From the NCBI RefSeq assembly GCF_001949145.1, contig NW_019091397.1, positions 845,227 to 909,226 of the forward strand: a stretch of DNA of 64,000 nt. The letters run 5' to 3'. Both the position numbers and the translations under genes were made by a program. Origin of the DNA: Acanthaster planci. Its lineage: Eukaryota; Echinodermata; Asteroidea; Valvatida; Acanthasteridae. This document shows, piece after piece, positions 38,930-49,152 of this stretch. The notes beneath the pieces are model-generated. The model searched no databases and was not told the origin of the DNA. It saw only the letters and a list, made by a program, of their open reading frames with translations. Within the stretch, counting starts at the first letter, position 1, and each line of letters begins with the position of its first letter.

Positions 38930-40289
38930 GTAAGTATTGCCTGACAAGCTCAATTTCAATATAATTGTAGAGTGCCAGTGTGATCGAGGTTATGTTCCTC
39001 GTCAGTGTTTGTATTCTTTTTGTTTTTTGTTTTAACCAGAGTTCTCAAATTGTTTGAAAGTAGTGCATGCACGTTCATGAATGCATGTTAACAGGTACCA
39101 CGTACGAATGTTCAGGCTCACAAGGATAGTTGTCTCTTAGTGTTGCTACGGACACACTTGGGTAAGCAAAACATGTCCCTCAGGAAATTATTCAGGATAG
39201 CTGAAAAACATTTGCAGGCATTTTTCTATACGTCGGCAGCAACATCACTTGTTATTGATCCGCATGTGGGTTTTTTTTTGGAATCGGCCGGAGGGGTCCA
39301 AACTTATTTTCACAAAACTAAAAGTAACCCAAACATGTCTTCCTGAAAACCGTGTTAATTTTGTAAAGGCTCTCCAGGGCAGTTGGAATTTTTAATGCAA
39401 AAAACTGATGACAAATCACGCAAAATATGAATTCACGTTTTGATCAACTTTCAGTTAAATGCATGTTTAATGATAAATGAATTAACGATGTAAAAGCTGA
39501 AGATTTCCGGTCTCATGATATTTTCAAGCGACTTCTCACGTTTGGGCAACGTAAGCTTGTTGCAAAGTATAATCATAGGCACGTTGAACGTGGTTTTCAC
39601 TGTGACCTGTCCTTCGTTTGCTCATAAGTGTTAGAGCTATAAACGCGAAGAAAAGAGCAGATAATCTCTTTCTTTTTATGTCAGAGTGGTAGTTTTGACA
39701 ACTTATAGTGAGGAAACTTTGGCTGGCCGTCAGTACAAAAGTAAAGGAATTGTTCACAGTGCGTTTGAAAAATCAAACCCACATATAAAATACGACTAAT
39801 ATTGGCCCTCACCATTTTTAATTTCATGAAAAAAAATGTGCCTTTAGATGCAGAACCTGCCACCAACCATGGAAGAACATTTTACAAATTTTGGCCAAGC
39901 ACATAAATAGCAGGCGATATGAGAAGCCGCCTACTGCACCGTGGAAAAATACGTTGGCTAAACCGAAGGCAATAGGACATGATTCGCAATTGCCTACCAC
40001 TCTGAATTTCACCCACATATACTCAGAAGAGTGGGCGTCATGTCGAATGATTGTTCGTGTACACAATGGTAATGGCTACGCCTACGCAGAACGTGCATAT
40101 TATTAGACTAGCGATGTCCAAACACTTTAATAGTCTATTTATTTAAAAATCTTATACAGGATAGACATTCAGCTTATTGGCTGTTTTACATCATGGTCCT
40201 GTGCCGTACAGAGAAAATGAACAATTTTGAAAATGGTAACAATAAGATTAACCGACAAGACCACAATAGTGTTAAAAATGCCTCGTTAA
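38930..40289. other. Intron sequence, no gene recognised
   Basis: Part of the 3.7-kb intron before the S1-S3 exon. Short open frames only, without similarity. Confidence 0.6.
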
Positions 40290-40900
40290 AAACAAAGCTT
40301 CTTATGCATAATTTAAAAAAACATCAAAAGAGGATACATTCTGGACTTTATCTGGTAAGTTGTTCCATATAATAGCCTCGGAATAGTCGAGAGACTGCGT
40401 AACACTTTCCATGTTAGGCCTATGGACTACAACATTAAGAGAATCAGCGTTTCCACTGTTAAGTCCATGTCTATCAAAATACATCTCAAATATTATTACA
40501 AAGTCTGTCAGGGGCTAAACCATGAACATATTAATACATGTTACAAGCTAAGTAAAAGTCCTTCCTTTGCTCAAAAGTCTGCCAAGAAAGGGCTCTGATG
40601 ATGTCATCACCATAAGAATTAATATAATCAAAGTTGTTAGCAACAATCCTGGCTGCTCTTTTTTGTAGCCTAAAAAGAATCTTCCAGTTAGTCATTGAGC
40701 AGTTGCCCCACTCAGAACTGGCATAGTCAAGACATGGCTGAATGGTTGTTTTGTATAACCTGTTAAGAAGACCATTGTTAACGACATGTCTCAGTCGACC
40801 AAGGGAATGAATCTTATAAGCAACCGACTTACAGACATTCCTCATGTGCGATTCCCAGGTGAGGTTTTCATTAACTTCAATAAGTGCGTTTTCCATTTGA
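40290..40900 (-). pseudogene. Non-LTR retrotransposon fragment: C-terminal part of reverse-transcriptase ORF
   Basis: On the minus strand the segment below 40896 reads ENLTWESHMRNVCKSVAYKI, then LGRLRHVVNNGLLNRLYKTT, IQPCLDYASSEWGNCSMTNW and LFRLQKRAARIVANNF. This is the usual post-catalytic region of LINE reverse transcriptases (I-P-x-L-D-Y..WG..LQKRAARI). Two in-frame stops and a frame change occur near 40485-40535. A second segment carries the terminal SLDYSEAIIWNNLPDKVQNV motif, as in A..WN.LP. Upstream similarity ends at about 40900, so it is a 5'-truncated dead copy. It lies antisense in the intron before the S1-S3 exon. Confidence 0.88.
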
Positions 40901-42056
40901 AAAGGAGGGTAGAAAGCAAGACTTCAGTTTGTTTCACCCTTTAATCATAAACATGAACAAAGAAATCGACTAAGCGGGATTTGAAAATTTTCTTTCTTTT
41001 AATTACCATGTTAGCAGTAAAACATGCGAATACCTCACATTTCTTTTCAAAAGTGCCTAAACTCTCTTTAAAGGAGCTGTCGTGTGCCTTGATTTTTGAG
41101 TACGTGCTATGTGCAGGTTTTCCTGTCTGCAAAATATAGATACGTGGCTACAGCTTGGCAGTTTCGAGACGCCTATAGCGGCTGTGTATAAAACAACCTT
41201 TTTCTACAGTTTGCTTCGCTGTAAGATAATTGGCGAGTATTAACACAAAGTGTAGAAAAGACACAGACACAAAGACACATAAAATTATAACACACATCTA
41301 TAATGTACAGACTGCTTCTGAATATTATGGTAGCAGCTGGGAATAGCAATGAAAACCATTGAGTAAGGCTGCAACCACAGAACTCCAACAAGGAACGGCA
41401 TGTAAAGTCACCCACCCAATTACATGTAGTAAATGTAACGACCATCTGAAAATGAATGGCATAACTTGCAACGTTATAAGGTGTTAAGAAAGTGCTAATG
41501 TGACGCATGAACACAAATTTGAACGTCCCAAATCTAATATGAACCACAGATGCGCACAGTAGGCAGTTAAGTGTTTTCTTTTGCCCCCAGCAAGATGTTC
41601 TGAATGTTTTTTTAACAAATGTTGACCGAGAAAACCCATGATTCCCTAATCAAAATCACTTGTTTGGCGATAATGAAATAAACCGAGACCAACAATCATC
41701 GGTTGAGAATTCGGTTTTTCACTGTACATGTCATTCGCATAATTATTGTGTGTGCTCCTAGCCCAGGTAATTACATTAATAGGACAACATCAGTGGTGTG
41801 TGATGTCCAAAACTGTATACAGTTGAAACATGGCAGTCATAAGACGGCGAACACGACAGGGGTGCTCTCTTCGCTGGGATAGAACTCGCTAGTGTCCGTC
41901 TTCTCCCACTAGTTAACTTTGTTTTTCATTATCTAGTTTTCATTGTGTTGACGTTCAGTAGATCTGAATGAAGCGAGCACGCCTGGCCCGATTTCCTTGC
42001 GTTGATGAGCTATGTAGGTCTTTTGACAACAGGGTTGAAGTTTCTATACATATATA
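40901..42056. other. Intron sequence, no gene recognised
   Basis: Between the LINE fragment and the 489-bp terminal-repeat element. A 124-codon minus-strand open frame (41173-41547) is unassigned. Confidence 0.55.
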
Positions 42057-42545
42057 CAGGGTGTATCAGACAATGCAATGATTTTAAGGACCACTGACCT
42101 TTCACACTTTCAAAACATCAACTTAAAGAAGATTAAAACTTGGTGTCCTCAAATTCATCGAGAAATGTATGTGGTGTTAACCTTAACTGCCTGGTAATGA
42201 TACACACAGCAATGAAATTATTTTGTTATCGATGTTAGGGGGTTATGGGTTTATTGTTTGTCAAATTTTACGTGTGCCAGTGAAACTCTTTGTAAAAATT
42301 TTCATGTAATCTGACAGATCTCATCTTAACCCTCACACACCTGTGTGCAAGAGACTTTTACTTTCCAAAATTCAAACTTTCGCTAATCATTGAAGTGTGA
42401 AATTTGAGCAACAAAACTGGCATCAATCACAAAGCCGAGCTACCCCCTTAAGCAAAGGGTACAACCAGATTTTATTTTTAAAAATTTGTCCTATGTTATT
42501 TTTATCGTGATTTTTCTCATGGTCTACTTTTTCAGATACACCCTG
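42057..42545. mobile_element. 489-bp element with terminal inverted repeats, just upstream of an EAG exon
   Basis: The left end CAGGGTGTATCAGACA and the right end, in reverse complement, CAGGGTGTATCTGAAA match at 14 of 16 positions. No coding frame is seen inside, and no clear target duplication (left flank CATATATA, right flank CATAGCTG). The class is therefore undetermined. The element ends 62 bases before the S1-S3 exon at 42608, so it adjoins the branch-point region of that acceptor. Confidence 0.7.
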
Positions 42546-42607
42546 CATAGCTGCAAATCATTTGCAACATTACATTGAAATCATTTTCATCTTATCCCCC
42601 TTCTCAG

Positions 42608-43000
42608 ATGATGAGCATAGATGCCGAGGTCTTGCCGCAGTACAAGCGAGAAGCGCCCAAGACACCGCCTCACATAATTCTTCATTACTGCACGTTCAAA
42701 ATAATGTGGGACTGGGTTATACTTCTACTCACCTTCTATACAGCTGTGGCTGTGCCTTTGAATGTTGCCTTTCAAACACAAACTGCCAAGGACTACATCA
42801 GTATGGTTGTAGATGGCATTGTGGACATCGTCTTCTTTATTGATGTCATACTAAATTTCCACACAACCTTTGTCGGGCCCGGGGGAGAGGTTGTTTCTGA
42901 CCCCAAGGTCATTCGTATGAACTATCTCAAGTCTTGGTTTATCATCGACCTCCTTTCGTGCCTACCGTATGATGTCATCAATGCGTTTCAACAGCAAAAC
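42608..43000 (+). CDS. eag: EAG channel exon: S1 to S3 of the voltage sensor
   Basis: The acceptor is CCCCCTTCTCAG, ending at 42607, and the donor is GTAAGG at 43001. Length is 131 codons, phase 0 at both ends. It begins with [20 protein letters not shown], the conserved run just before S1. S1 is around [21 protein letters not shown]2 is around [20 protein letters not shown], followed by the FVGPGGEV loop with its GEV-x-DPK motif. S3 is around [20 protein letters not shown]. The acidic residues expected in S2 and S3 of a voltage sensor (D in VDIVFFID, D in IIDLLS) are present. Identity to vertebrate EAG is high throughout. Confidence 0.97.
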
Positions 43001-43657
43001 GTAAGGCACAGGATTATTATTTAATTCGAAATTTGCTTTTATTACTTTATAAAGACTAGTTTGTTCTCTTAATGTCCATGGACACCGATAGGCTATTACA
43101 CGGTGAAGCCACATGCAGTTAGGCTGTTTTTTCCCCAACCTGTTGTGTGACATCTAAAGACCCTGCACAACATACCAATACACAGAGTGCTGAATTTGAG
43201 TTGGTACACCTTTTTTTTGCCTCGTCAAACTTTGAAGCAAAACCGGAGCACGAAATCATTTTACGCATGAATATTTGGGAACAAAGACAGTGGAGTTTTA
43301 ACAGGGATCACTTCTAAAGTTTTATTTCACATTGTTTGCCATTGTACATCAAAGCTTTGAACTGAGAGTCGACGGGAAGGAGATTTTGTTGAAATCCGAA
43401 GGACAGGGTCTGCTAAGAAAGACCTGGTGAGGAGTGAAAAATTCATTTCACAATCTGACCCTGGCAAGTCATTGTAGGCTAACATTCTTGTGTAACTTTA
43501 CTTTTATTGTTTAGGCCTATTTTCTTAAAATCTTCTGTTGCAATACAGTCAAGTAGGGGCCTAGAGGTAGAACTGACTGTTCGTCTTCCCTAAAGATGGA
43601 TTTAACAATCTAAGTGCTAATGTAAATTTATTCAGAAAGATTTTGTTTTACCCACAG
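43001..43657 (+). other. Intron (657 bp)
   Basis: GTAAGG to CCCACAG. Nothing else seen beyond a TAGGCCTA word at 43512. Confidence 0.85.
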
Positions 43658-43660
43658 CAG
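43651..43660 (+). promoter_or_regulatory. NAGNAG tandem splice acceptor
   Basis: The sequence CCCACAGCAG puts two AG dinucleotides three bases apart at the junction of the S1-S3 and S4-pore exons. The upstream AG gives exon start 43658 and includes a Gln; the downstream AG gives 43661. Both keep frame. The difference lies in the S3-S4 region. Confidence 0.8.
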
Positions 43661-44075
43661 AATTTGAGCAGTATATTCAGTGCATTGAAGGTAGTGAGGC
43701 TCCTCAGACTTGGCCGTGTCGTCCGGAAACTGGACCACTACATTGAATACGGTGTTGCCTTTTTGATACTTCTGATGTTGTCATACATGCTATTCGCTCA
43801 TTGGGCTGCTTGTATTTGGTATTCCATCGGAGTAAGCGATGCAAGAAACAACCTAACCCAAGGTTGGCTGTTCAAGTTGTCCAGAGATGTTGGATACCCG
43901 TACAGTTACGACGAAGAGGGGAACTTTGATCCGGACAGCGGACCGCCCGTAACCATGAAGTACATCTCGTCGCTGTACTACACAATGAGCAGTTTTACAA
44001 GTGTTGGCTTTGGCAATATTGCAGCTGTTACAGTGCTTGAAAAAGTCTTCACAATCCTGATGATGGTCGTGGGAT
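43658..44075 (+). CDS. eag: EAG channel exon: S4, S5, pore and start of S6
   Basis: The donor is GTAAGT at 44076, and the exon leaves after codon base 1. S4 reads LKVVRLLRLGRVVRKLDHYI with regularly spaced Arg/Lys. S5 is around AFLILLMLSYMLFAHWAACI. The S5-pore loop carries an N-glycosylation sequon (NLT) and an acidic stretch. The pore helix and filter read SLYYTMSSFTSVGFGNIAAV, with the GFG signature of KCNH channels. S6 begins at VFTILMMVVG. One substitution is notable: EAG channels usually have NIAP after the filter, and here it is NIAA. Start choice: the acceptor is CACAGCAG, a NAGNAG tandem. Using the first AG (exon start 43658) gives the same loop length as vertebrate EAG; the second AG (start 43661) would drop one Gln. 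Confidence 0.96.
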
Positions 44076-44164
44076 GTAAGTATAGAGAAGCAGAGAAATA
44101 GTAAATGTAAAAAACAGCTACCAGAAGTAATGTCTTAAAAAACATGGGATAGGCTATCGTTACT

Positions 44165-44258
44165 CAACCACACGCTTTTTACACACTTTGTGAAAGGGGA
44201 AAATGAAATAGACCAAAAATCGCCTTTCTGTCATTGTTCCCCCCGCCAAATGGCTCTT

Positions 44259-44292
<34 letters not shown>

Positions 44293-44338
44293 GTGGGGGT
44301 GAGCACGGCTCCCTTTGCCCCTGGATCTGCCCTTGTGT
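44165..44338 (+). repeat. Dispersed repeat family C, copy 2, carrying a TG microsatellite
   Basis: Contains TTTTTACACACTTTGTGAAA, GGGGAAAATGAAATAGACCA and TTTCTGTCATT, matching the other copies. It ends GCCCCTGGATCTGCCCTTG, the inverse of the CAAGGGTGGATCCAG end of copy 1. A TG run lies in its middle. It is in the 879-bp intron after the pore exon. Confidence 0.6.
44261..44290 (+). repeat. (TG)15 microsatellite
   Basis: Fifteen uninterrupted TG units followed by a G-rich stretch, inside repeat family C copy 2. Confidence 0.97.
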
Positions 44339-44954
44339 GTGGGCCTTGCTCAATAACACTACATTTTAGCGATATCGCAGTCATAAAGTACCATATACTT
44401 TATGGCCTCTGTCGAAGGTACTAACCAAAACTGGCACAGTTAAAAAAAAGGAATCCATCTACTGTACAGGCGGCCTTACAATATTGTTGGAGATTTAGTT
44501 GTTTGCCTTATATTATGAGGTCTGTCATGAGAAGCTGCATCACTCAACTACCTAAGCGAAGTGGTTAGGGTAACGACTCGCCGCACGACGCGATGCAAGA
44601 CAGTTGCAAATCGACATAAGTCTATAGGTACAGAAACCTGCAATGTGGAAAAAATGGTGCAATTGCAAGTTGCGACGCCAGTTTTTTTAATTAACATATA
44701 TTTGTTATTTAAAAATGGTGTGGGCAGGTGTACATCGTACAGTGTATTTTATTCATGTACATTGTATAGGATCCACAAAAACAGTGAAGTTGAGCAAAAC
44801 GTTGTAATTGCTGAATATGTTGACAGGAATTTTGATCTTCAGATTTTAACAGCTTTATTACCTTGACGTTTTTTTCCGTACGGGAGTCTGCGAACCAGGC
44901 GTTCAGATCGACTTGAAGATAGTGTTCTATCCTTTTCGTTTTTTTTTATTACAG

Positions 44955-45154
44955 CTCTTCTGTACGCCACCATTTTTGGTAACGTGACCACAATATTCCA
45001 GCAGTTTACGCACAACACTGCCAGATACCACGACATGCTCAACAATGTCAAAGAGTTCATGAAACTCCATCAAGTTGACAAGAGCTTATCGGAGCGAGTG
45101 ATGGATTATGTTGTCTCCTCCTGGTCTATAAATAAAGGGATCGATTCTGAAAAG
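44955..45154 (+). CDS. eag: EAG channel exon: end of S6 and C-linker
   Basis: The acceptor is TTTTTATTACAG, ending at 44954. The exon completes the Ser of V-G-S and continues [20 protein letters not shown], the highly conserved S6 gate and post-S6 region. The C-linker helices follow ([20 protein letters not shown] and [20 protein letters not shown]), ending at DSEK. The donor is AAG/GTGTTG at 45155, weak at intron positions +4 to +6, but it is the only choice that keeps the family sequence E-K-V-L. The intron starts with GTGTTG (would read Val-Leu) and the next exon starts with GTTCTA (also Val-Leu). Confidence 0.95.
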
Positions 45155-45409
45155 GTGTTGTATGCAACTTCATATAACAATACACCAGTTTGAATTATGT
45201 TGAATGTCAAAACCCCCTCACTGTTGGTGCTTTGATATGTTGTGCATGTTTGATCCATAATCTTTTCAACGCGTTTCTTATTCTGCCGTTACATTTATTT
45301 TAAAATAACTACCGGTACTTAGCGTGTATGCGCTGGCCATTATATTCAGCACAAGAACCACCTGGGCTTAAGTGGGTCCCATTAACACGACTTAACTCCA
45401 CTGTGACAG

Positions 45410-45662
45410 GTTCTAAGCTACTGCCCTAAAGACATGAAAGCGGACGTATGTGTCCACTTGAACAGGAGTGTCTTCAGCGAGCACGCTGGCTTTCGCCTGG
45501 CCAGCGAAGGTTGCCTACGAGCCTTAGCCATCAATTTCACAATGAGCCACAGTGCTCCAGGAGATCTCCTAATTCACGTCGGTGAGAGTGTGGACTCATT
45601 ATGGTTCGTTGTGTCCGGGTCATTGGAAGTAATACAAGATGAGGAAGTGGTGGCCATTTTAG
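45410..45662 (+). CDS. eag: EAG channel exon: C-linker end and first half of CNBHD
   Basis: The acceptor is CTGTGACAG, ending at 45409, and the donor is GTAGGT at 45663. It encodes [40 protein letters not shown], then the beta-roll of the cyclic-nucleotide-binding-homology domain with [20 protein letters not shown] and [16 protein letters not shown]. Family knowledge: this domain does not bind cAMP usefully in EAG; it is occupied by an intrinsic ligand from the same chain. The 253-bp length fits the usual exon unit of the family. It exits after codon base 1. Confidence 0.96.
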
Positions 45663-46273
45663 GTAGGTTAACCTGATCCATCCTTGATAGTTCTTTCTTC
45701 ATTGTATTAAGTTATTTACATCGCAAGGTCAACTTTAACTTGTGTAAAGGAAATTCTACAATATTTATTACACAGGTTCAACAACTTTGCAGCTTTCTAG
45801 AACACAGCTGTTTTTTTGTGAGCGATGTTAACATTCTAATTTTTAATCTACCACTGTTACTTTTTCAAATGAACAAAGCCAATTTAGACACCGACGATTT
45901 AGATTGTCTCCGAGCAGTTAAGGCGCCTTTTGATATGCGTGTCAATACATGTGCAAAGCATTGCACAACGCAACCCACGCATGTGTTATGTTAATGGGTC
46001 AAAGTTGAAGATGTAGTTTAGCAACGGAGGGCATTTTCTGCAATATGTCTTATGTTGTAGAATAGACCTACATATATATATCACATAAGCAAGGTCTCAT
46101 TTTTTTCATTACGTGTATTTAAAACCGAATAGGAGAAAACAAGTTCGCAGTTTGGGGTCCGACGGACACAAAAAGAAGAGTCGTCTTCGGCTTCATTTGG
46201 CTACTGTTAAAAGTTGTGACGTAATACGCGGGGATCTGAATGCATGTGACTCTTTGCTTCTGTAGCATACACA
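45663..46273 (+). other. Intron sequence before the nested open frame
   Basis: No similarity seen. TGACGTAATACG about 55 bases before the nested ATG is CRE-like but weak evidence of a promoter. Confidence 0.6.
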
Positions 46274-46762
46274 ATGTCAGACTCGGAGCCCAGTGTCGTT
46301 GTGCTTTCTGACAGTGAAAGTGATGATCAGTCGGCTTCCTCTTATGATGAGAATAATAATTTAGTTGACGAGATCATCGCACTGAAGCGGTTTTGCCAAA
46401 CTAATTTGAGCCCGATGAAAATGCCGTTAAAAAGACCAGACGAGACGGAACCGGGACACCGGCAACACTCGCCAGTGTACTTTTTGTTTGTGCAGCACGC
46501 AGTAAATTCCAAGGGAAAAAAGCTGAAATTGCATTTCAAATTAATGCAAAATTCTCTGTCTTTATAACAACAAATTGAGTCAAAATACATTGTAAACTCC
46601 CATGACGCGAAAGTCTTTGTAATGAGGCACACACCAGATGGTACTTTCACAGTGTCTCAGGGGGCCTGGCCATTATCGCTCTCGGCAGCCTGGGGCACTT
46701 GCAGGTGTGCGCCAAAGACTAGCGCCATACTTGAACTTCTGGTAGGAATAATGTTTACATAA
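46274..46762 (+). pseudogene. Intronic open frame with SUMO-interaction-like motif, interrupted by one stop
   Basis: Product not recognised. An ATG at 46274 opens MSDSEPSVVVLSDSESDDQS. The hydrophobic VVVL core followed by acidic and Ser residues is the usual form of a SUMO-interaction motif. The frame runs 97 codons to a TAA at 46565-46567. The same frame then stays open for another 64 codons (including VNSHDAKVFVMRHTPDGTFT) to a TAA at 46760-46762. Two overlapping AATAAA signals lie at 46790-46800, about 30 bases later. Start, frame and poly(A) signals together suggest an intronless unit (retrocopy, element gene or small nested gene) inactivated by a single stop, or a short gene truncated there. 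It lies on the channel's strand in the intron dividing the CNBHD. Confidence 0.45.
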
Positions 46763-47104
46763 AAGAAGGAAAGAAACTCAATGATATTTAATAAAATAAA
46801 CAGTGTAACCGTCTCGAGAAAGGGTTGTCCGTAAATTGGCACGAAATTTCTGAGGGAAATGTGAAGAAACTTGTATCGGGGCTATTTTGTAGAGCATGGT
46901 AGCAGCCATCATCAATGCGATTACTGGGCATACCGTGACCTCGGTCGTGTGCGACCAGTTTTATTTGTTGCTTCTGCTGCTGCTGCAAAGTGACTATAGC
47001 TTGGCCAGGGCAGTTGACGTACGCGCGACGTCCGCACACTGCATTCAAGTCCATTGCCATGCAGCGTACCACGTAACGGTATGTGTACTGCAACATTAAT
47101 AAAA

Positions 47105-47231
47105 GGTTTTGCCCTTACCCAACGTATATATTTATAAACACTGTGAAATCAGTGTTTGTCCGAGAGCTTCCAAATTTTCACAAGCTTGTGAATTTTTTTA
47201 CAGTGTTTATATGTTGGGTAAGGGCAAAACC
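47105..47231. mobile_element. Palindromic (foldback) MITE
   Basis: The left arm begins GGTTTTGCCCTTACCCAAC and continues into TATAAACACTGT. The right arm is its inverse, ending GTTGGGTAAGGGCAAAACC. Arms are about 37-40 bases each, separated by about 50 bases that contain a smaller palindrome TCACAAGCTTGTGA. No target duplication is evident. It lies in the intron splitting the CNBHD. Confidence 0.75.
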
Positions 47232-47304
47232 CGGAGTTGAAATCAACATCTCCCGGACGCAAAGTACATCCTGAAAATTGTGCAACCTTAACAACATTCG
47301 CTGT

Positions 47305-47482
47305 GCTGTCAAACAACTCTCATCTTGCTATGAAACAACTCTCACCTCACTGTGAAACAACATGTACCACGCTTTGAAACAACACTCACTTGTGCTGTGA
47401 AACAACTCTAATCGTACTGTGAAACAACACTCACCACCCTGGAAAACCACACTTCCCCCGCTGTGTAAACAACACTCATCGC
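47305..47482. repeat. Degenerate minisatellite, about eight units of about 23 bp
   Basis: Successive units resemble GCTGTGAAACAACACTCACC with scattered changes. The opposite strand is open and would encode a repetitive VVS/CCF peptide, which I take as incidental. Confidence 0.85.
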
Positions 47483-47820
47483 GCTGCGTCATGTGACCTG
47501 CGTTGAGCGATTTTGAATATCCCGCCAGAACTATGTAGCGTCCATGCCGAAAAGGAACTCCCACTTATCACGTCATAATTTCGGCCAATTCACTTACTGC
47601 CCCCATTAGTGATTTTTAAACATTGTCTAAAAATGACGATTTTTATAATAATCGAGGCAAAGTACAGTCCTAAAAATTGTTTTGAAAATCAGCCAATGAC
47701 TATAATAAATTTTGTTTTTAGTTAAGCATGGTTTCAGCATGGTTACAATGAGCTTATGACGCAAATGTCCTCCATCGATGAAATACATCATTAACGTATC
47801 TCTATAAAGTCTTCCGAACA

Positions 47821-47866
47821 TTTGGGACTTTGAATTCAATTTTGGGACTTTGAATTCAATTTGGGA
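47821..47866. repeat. Tandem duplication of a 21-bp unit
   Basis: TTGGGACTTTGAATTCAATT occurs twice in immediate succession, with a partial third start (TTGGGA). Confidence 0.85.
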
Positions 47867-48134
47867 ATCAATATCTCAACAGAAGCAGTAAGAAGAATCT
47901 TGTTTCACTTCTAGTAATAATTTCTGTTTATCTTTCAAAGCGCTCAGCATCCACAATGTGCACACGATGAAAGTGCCTTGCACGCTTTGCATTTCAATGA
48001 TAATGGAGTACTTCACACTGACCTTACTTCAGTCTAAATTCTAAGAGGGCATATATTAGAATTATTGCACCAGTTATCCATCAGCAATATGTAACTGTAT
48101 CATTTATTATCCAGCAGTAAGTTGCCAATCTGTT

Positions 48135-48375
48135 TGGACAGATCCAGAACCAAATGTCCGAAGGGGTAGGGGAATTTTTTAAATTGTTTTTTTTATGATT
48201 GTCTTTATGGCCTTTTTCTAAGGGATGAGACTACATTTGGGGTTTTGTTACGCGCTTGCGGAAGGCAGAAAAATGAAATTGACCCAAATTTGTCTGTCAT
48301 TATTTGAAAAAAAAGAAGAAGCTTTTTTGGGAGAGCATGGCCCCCGATGGGCCCCTGAATCCACCCTCGGACGAA
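48135..48375 (+). repeat. Dispersed repeat family C, copy 3
   Basis: Starts near GGACAGATCCAGAACCAAAT and ends near GGGCCCCTGAATCCACCCTC, imperfect inverted ends of the GGATCCAG type. The middle AAAAATGAAATTGACCCAAA and TGTCTGTCATTA match the other two copies. It lies in the intron that splits the CNBHD. Confidence 0.58.
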
Positions 48376-48955
48376 ATTATCGTTGGAAAAACGTAACACA
48401 AAGAAACTATAAGCTAAAAAGATTTTAGATACCTGATCCACCTCCCATTTTCACTTTCTTTAATTGAGCATGGCCTTTCCCTGAAATGTTCACCAAGATG
48501 AGCAATTATATACCTTGCTCGTTCCATACCAAATACCACGTAACGTTAAAATCTGATGGTCAATTCCAAGGAGAAAACAATGTTACGTTTTCTTTCGTCG
48601 GAGATAATGCGGCGACAAAATCCCTATCGATAACGCACCTCGCTTAATAAGCATCAGGATTCCGCAATACTGAAGTGAAAAAAAAACATTAATGCACAGC
48701 GTATATAATTGTTTCAAGCATTGTTTTCCCGACTTTGTTGCTGATGCTAGGAATTCACTCCGACTAAGAATAAGGACAACTGTATTCAGTAATATCCAGC
48801 CATATATATTGAATATCTCCAAGAGGGATTTTACATGTTCCATGGGTAAGGCGTATTGTCTGGTCCCTGGTTTCGTTGGGTAGTAATTATATTCTAAATA
48901 AAAAAATACAATGCGATGGAAATTGTCACGTGTTTATTATTTTGTCAATGTCCAG

Positions 48956-49152
48956 GAGCTGGCGATGTCTACGGAGACGCTTTTTGGAAAGACAACTCGC
49001 TGGGTCAAGCAGCCGCTAACGTCAAGGCTCTCACGTACTGCGATCTGCATAGCATCAGACGAGATGATCTCATGGACGTCTTGAACTTCTACCAAGCCTT
49101 TGCGAATTCTTTTGCGCGTAACATGGTTCTGACGTACAACCTCAGGCACAGG
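48956..49152 (+). CDS. eag: EAG channel exon: second half of CNBHD with intrinsic-ligand motif
   Basis: The acceptor is TCAATGTCCAG, ending at 48955, and the donor is GTAGGA at 49153. The exon completes a Gly and continues [58 protein letters not shown] and TYNLRHR. The TYNLR segment contains the Y-N-L residues that sit in the nucleotide pocket as the intrinsic ligand in KCNH channels. The basic run that follows marks the start of the C-terminal calmodulin-binding region in EAG1. It leaves in phase 0, and the splice joins R to LVFRK, as in the family (KR-IVFRK). Confidence 0.96.

Noticed and set aside
46342-46650. 102-codon minus-strand frame
   Set aside because: Antisense shadow of the nested frame at 46274-46762, which has the better start, motif and poly(A) context.
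47328-47564. 78-codon minus-strand frame with repetitive CCF/VVS peptide
   Set aside because: Produced by the 23-bp minisatellite.
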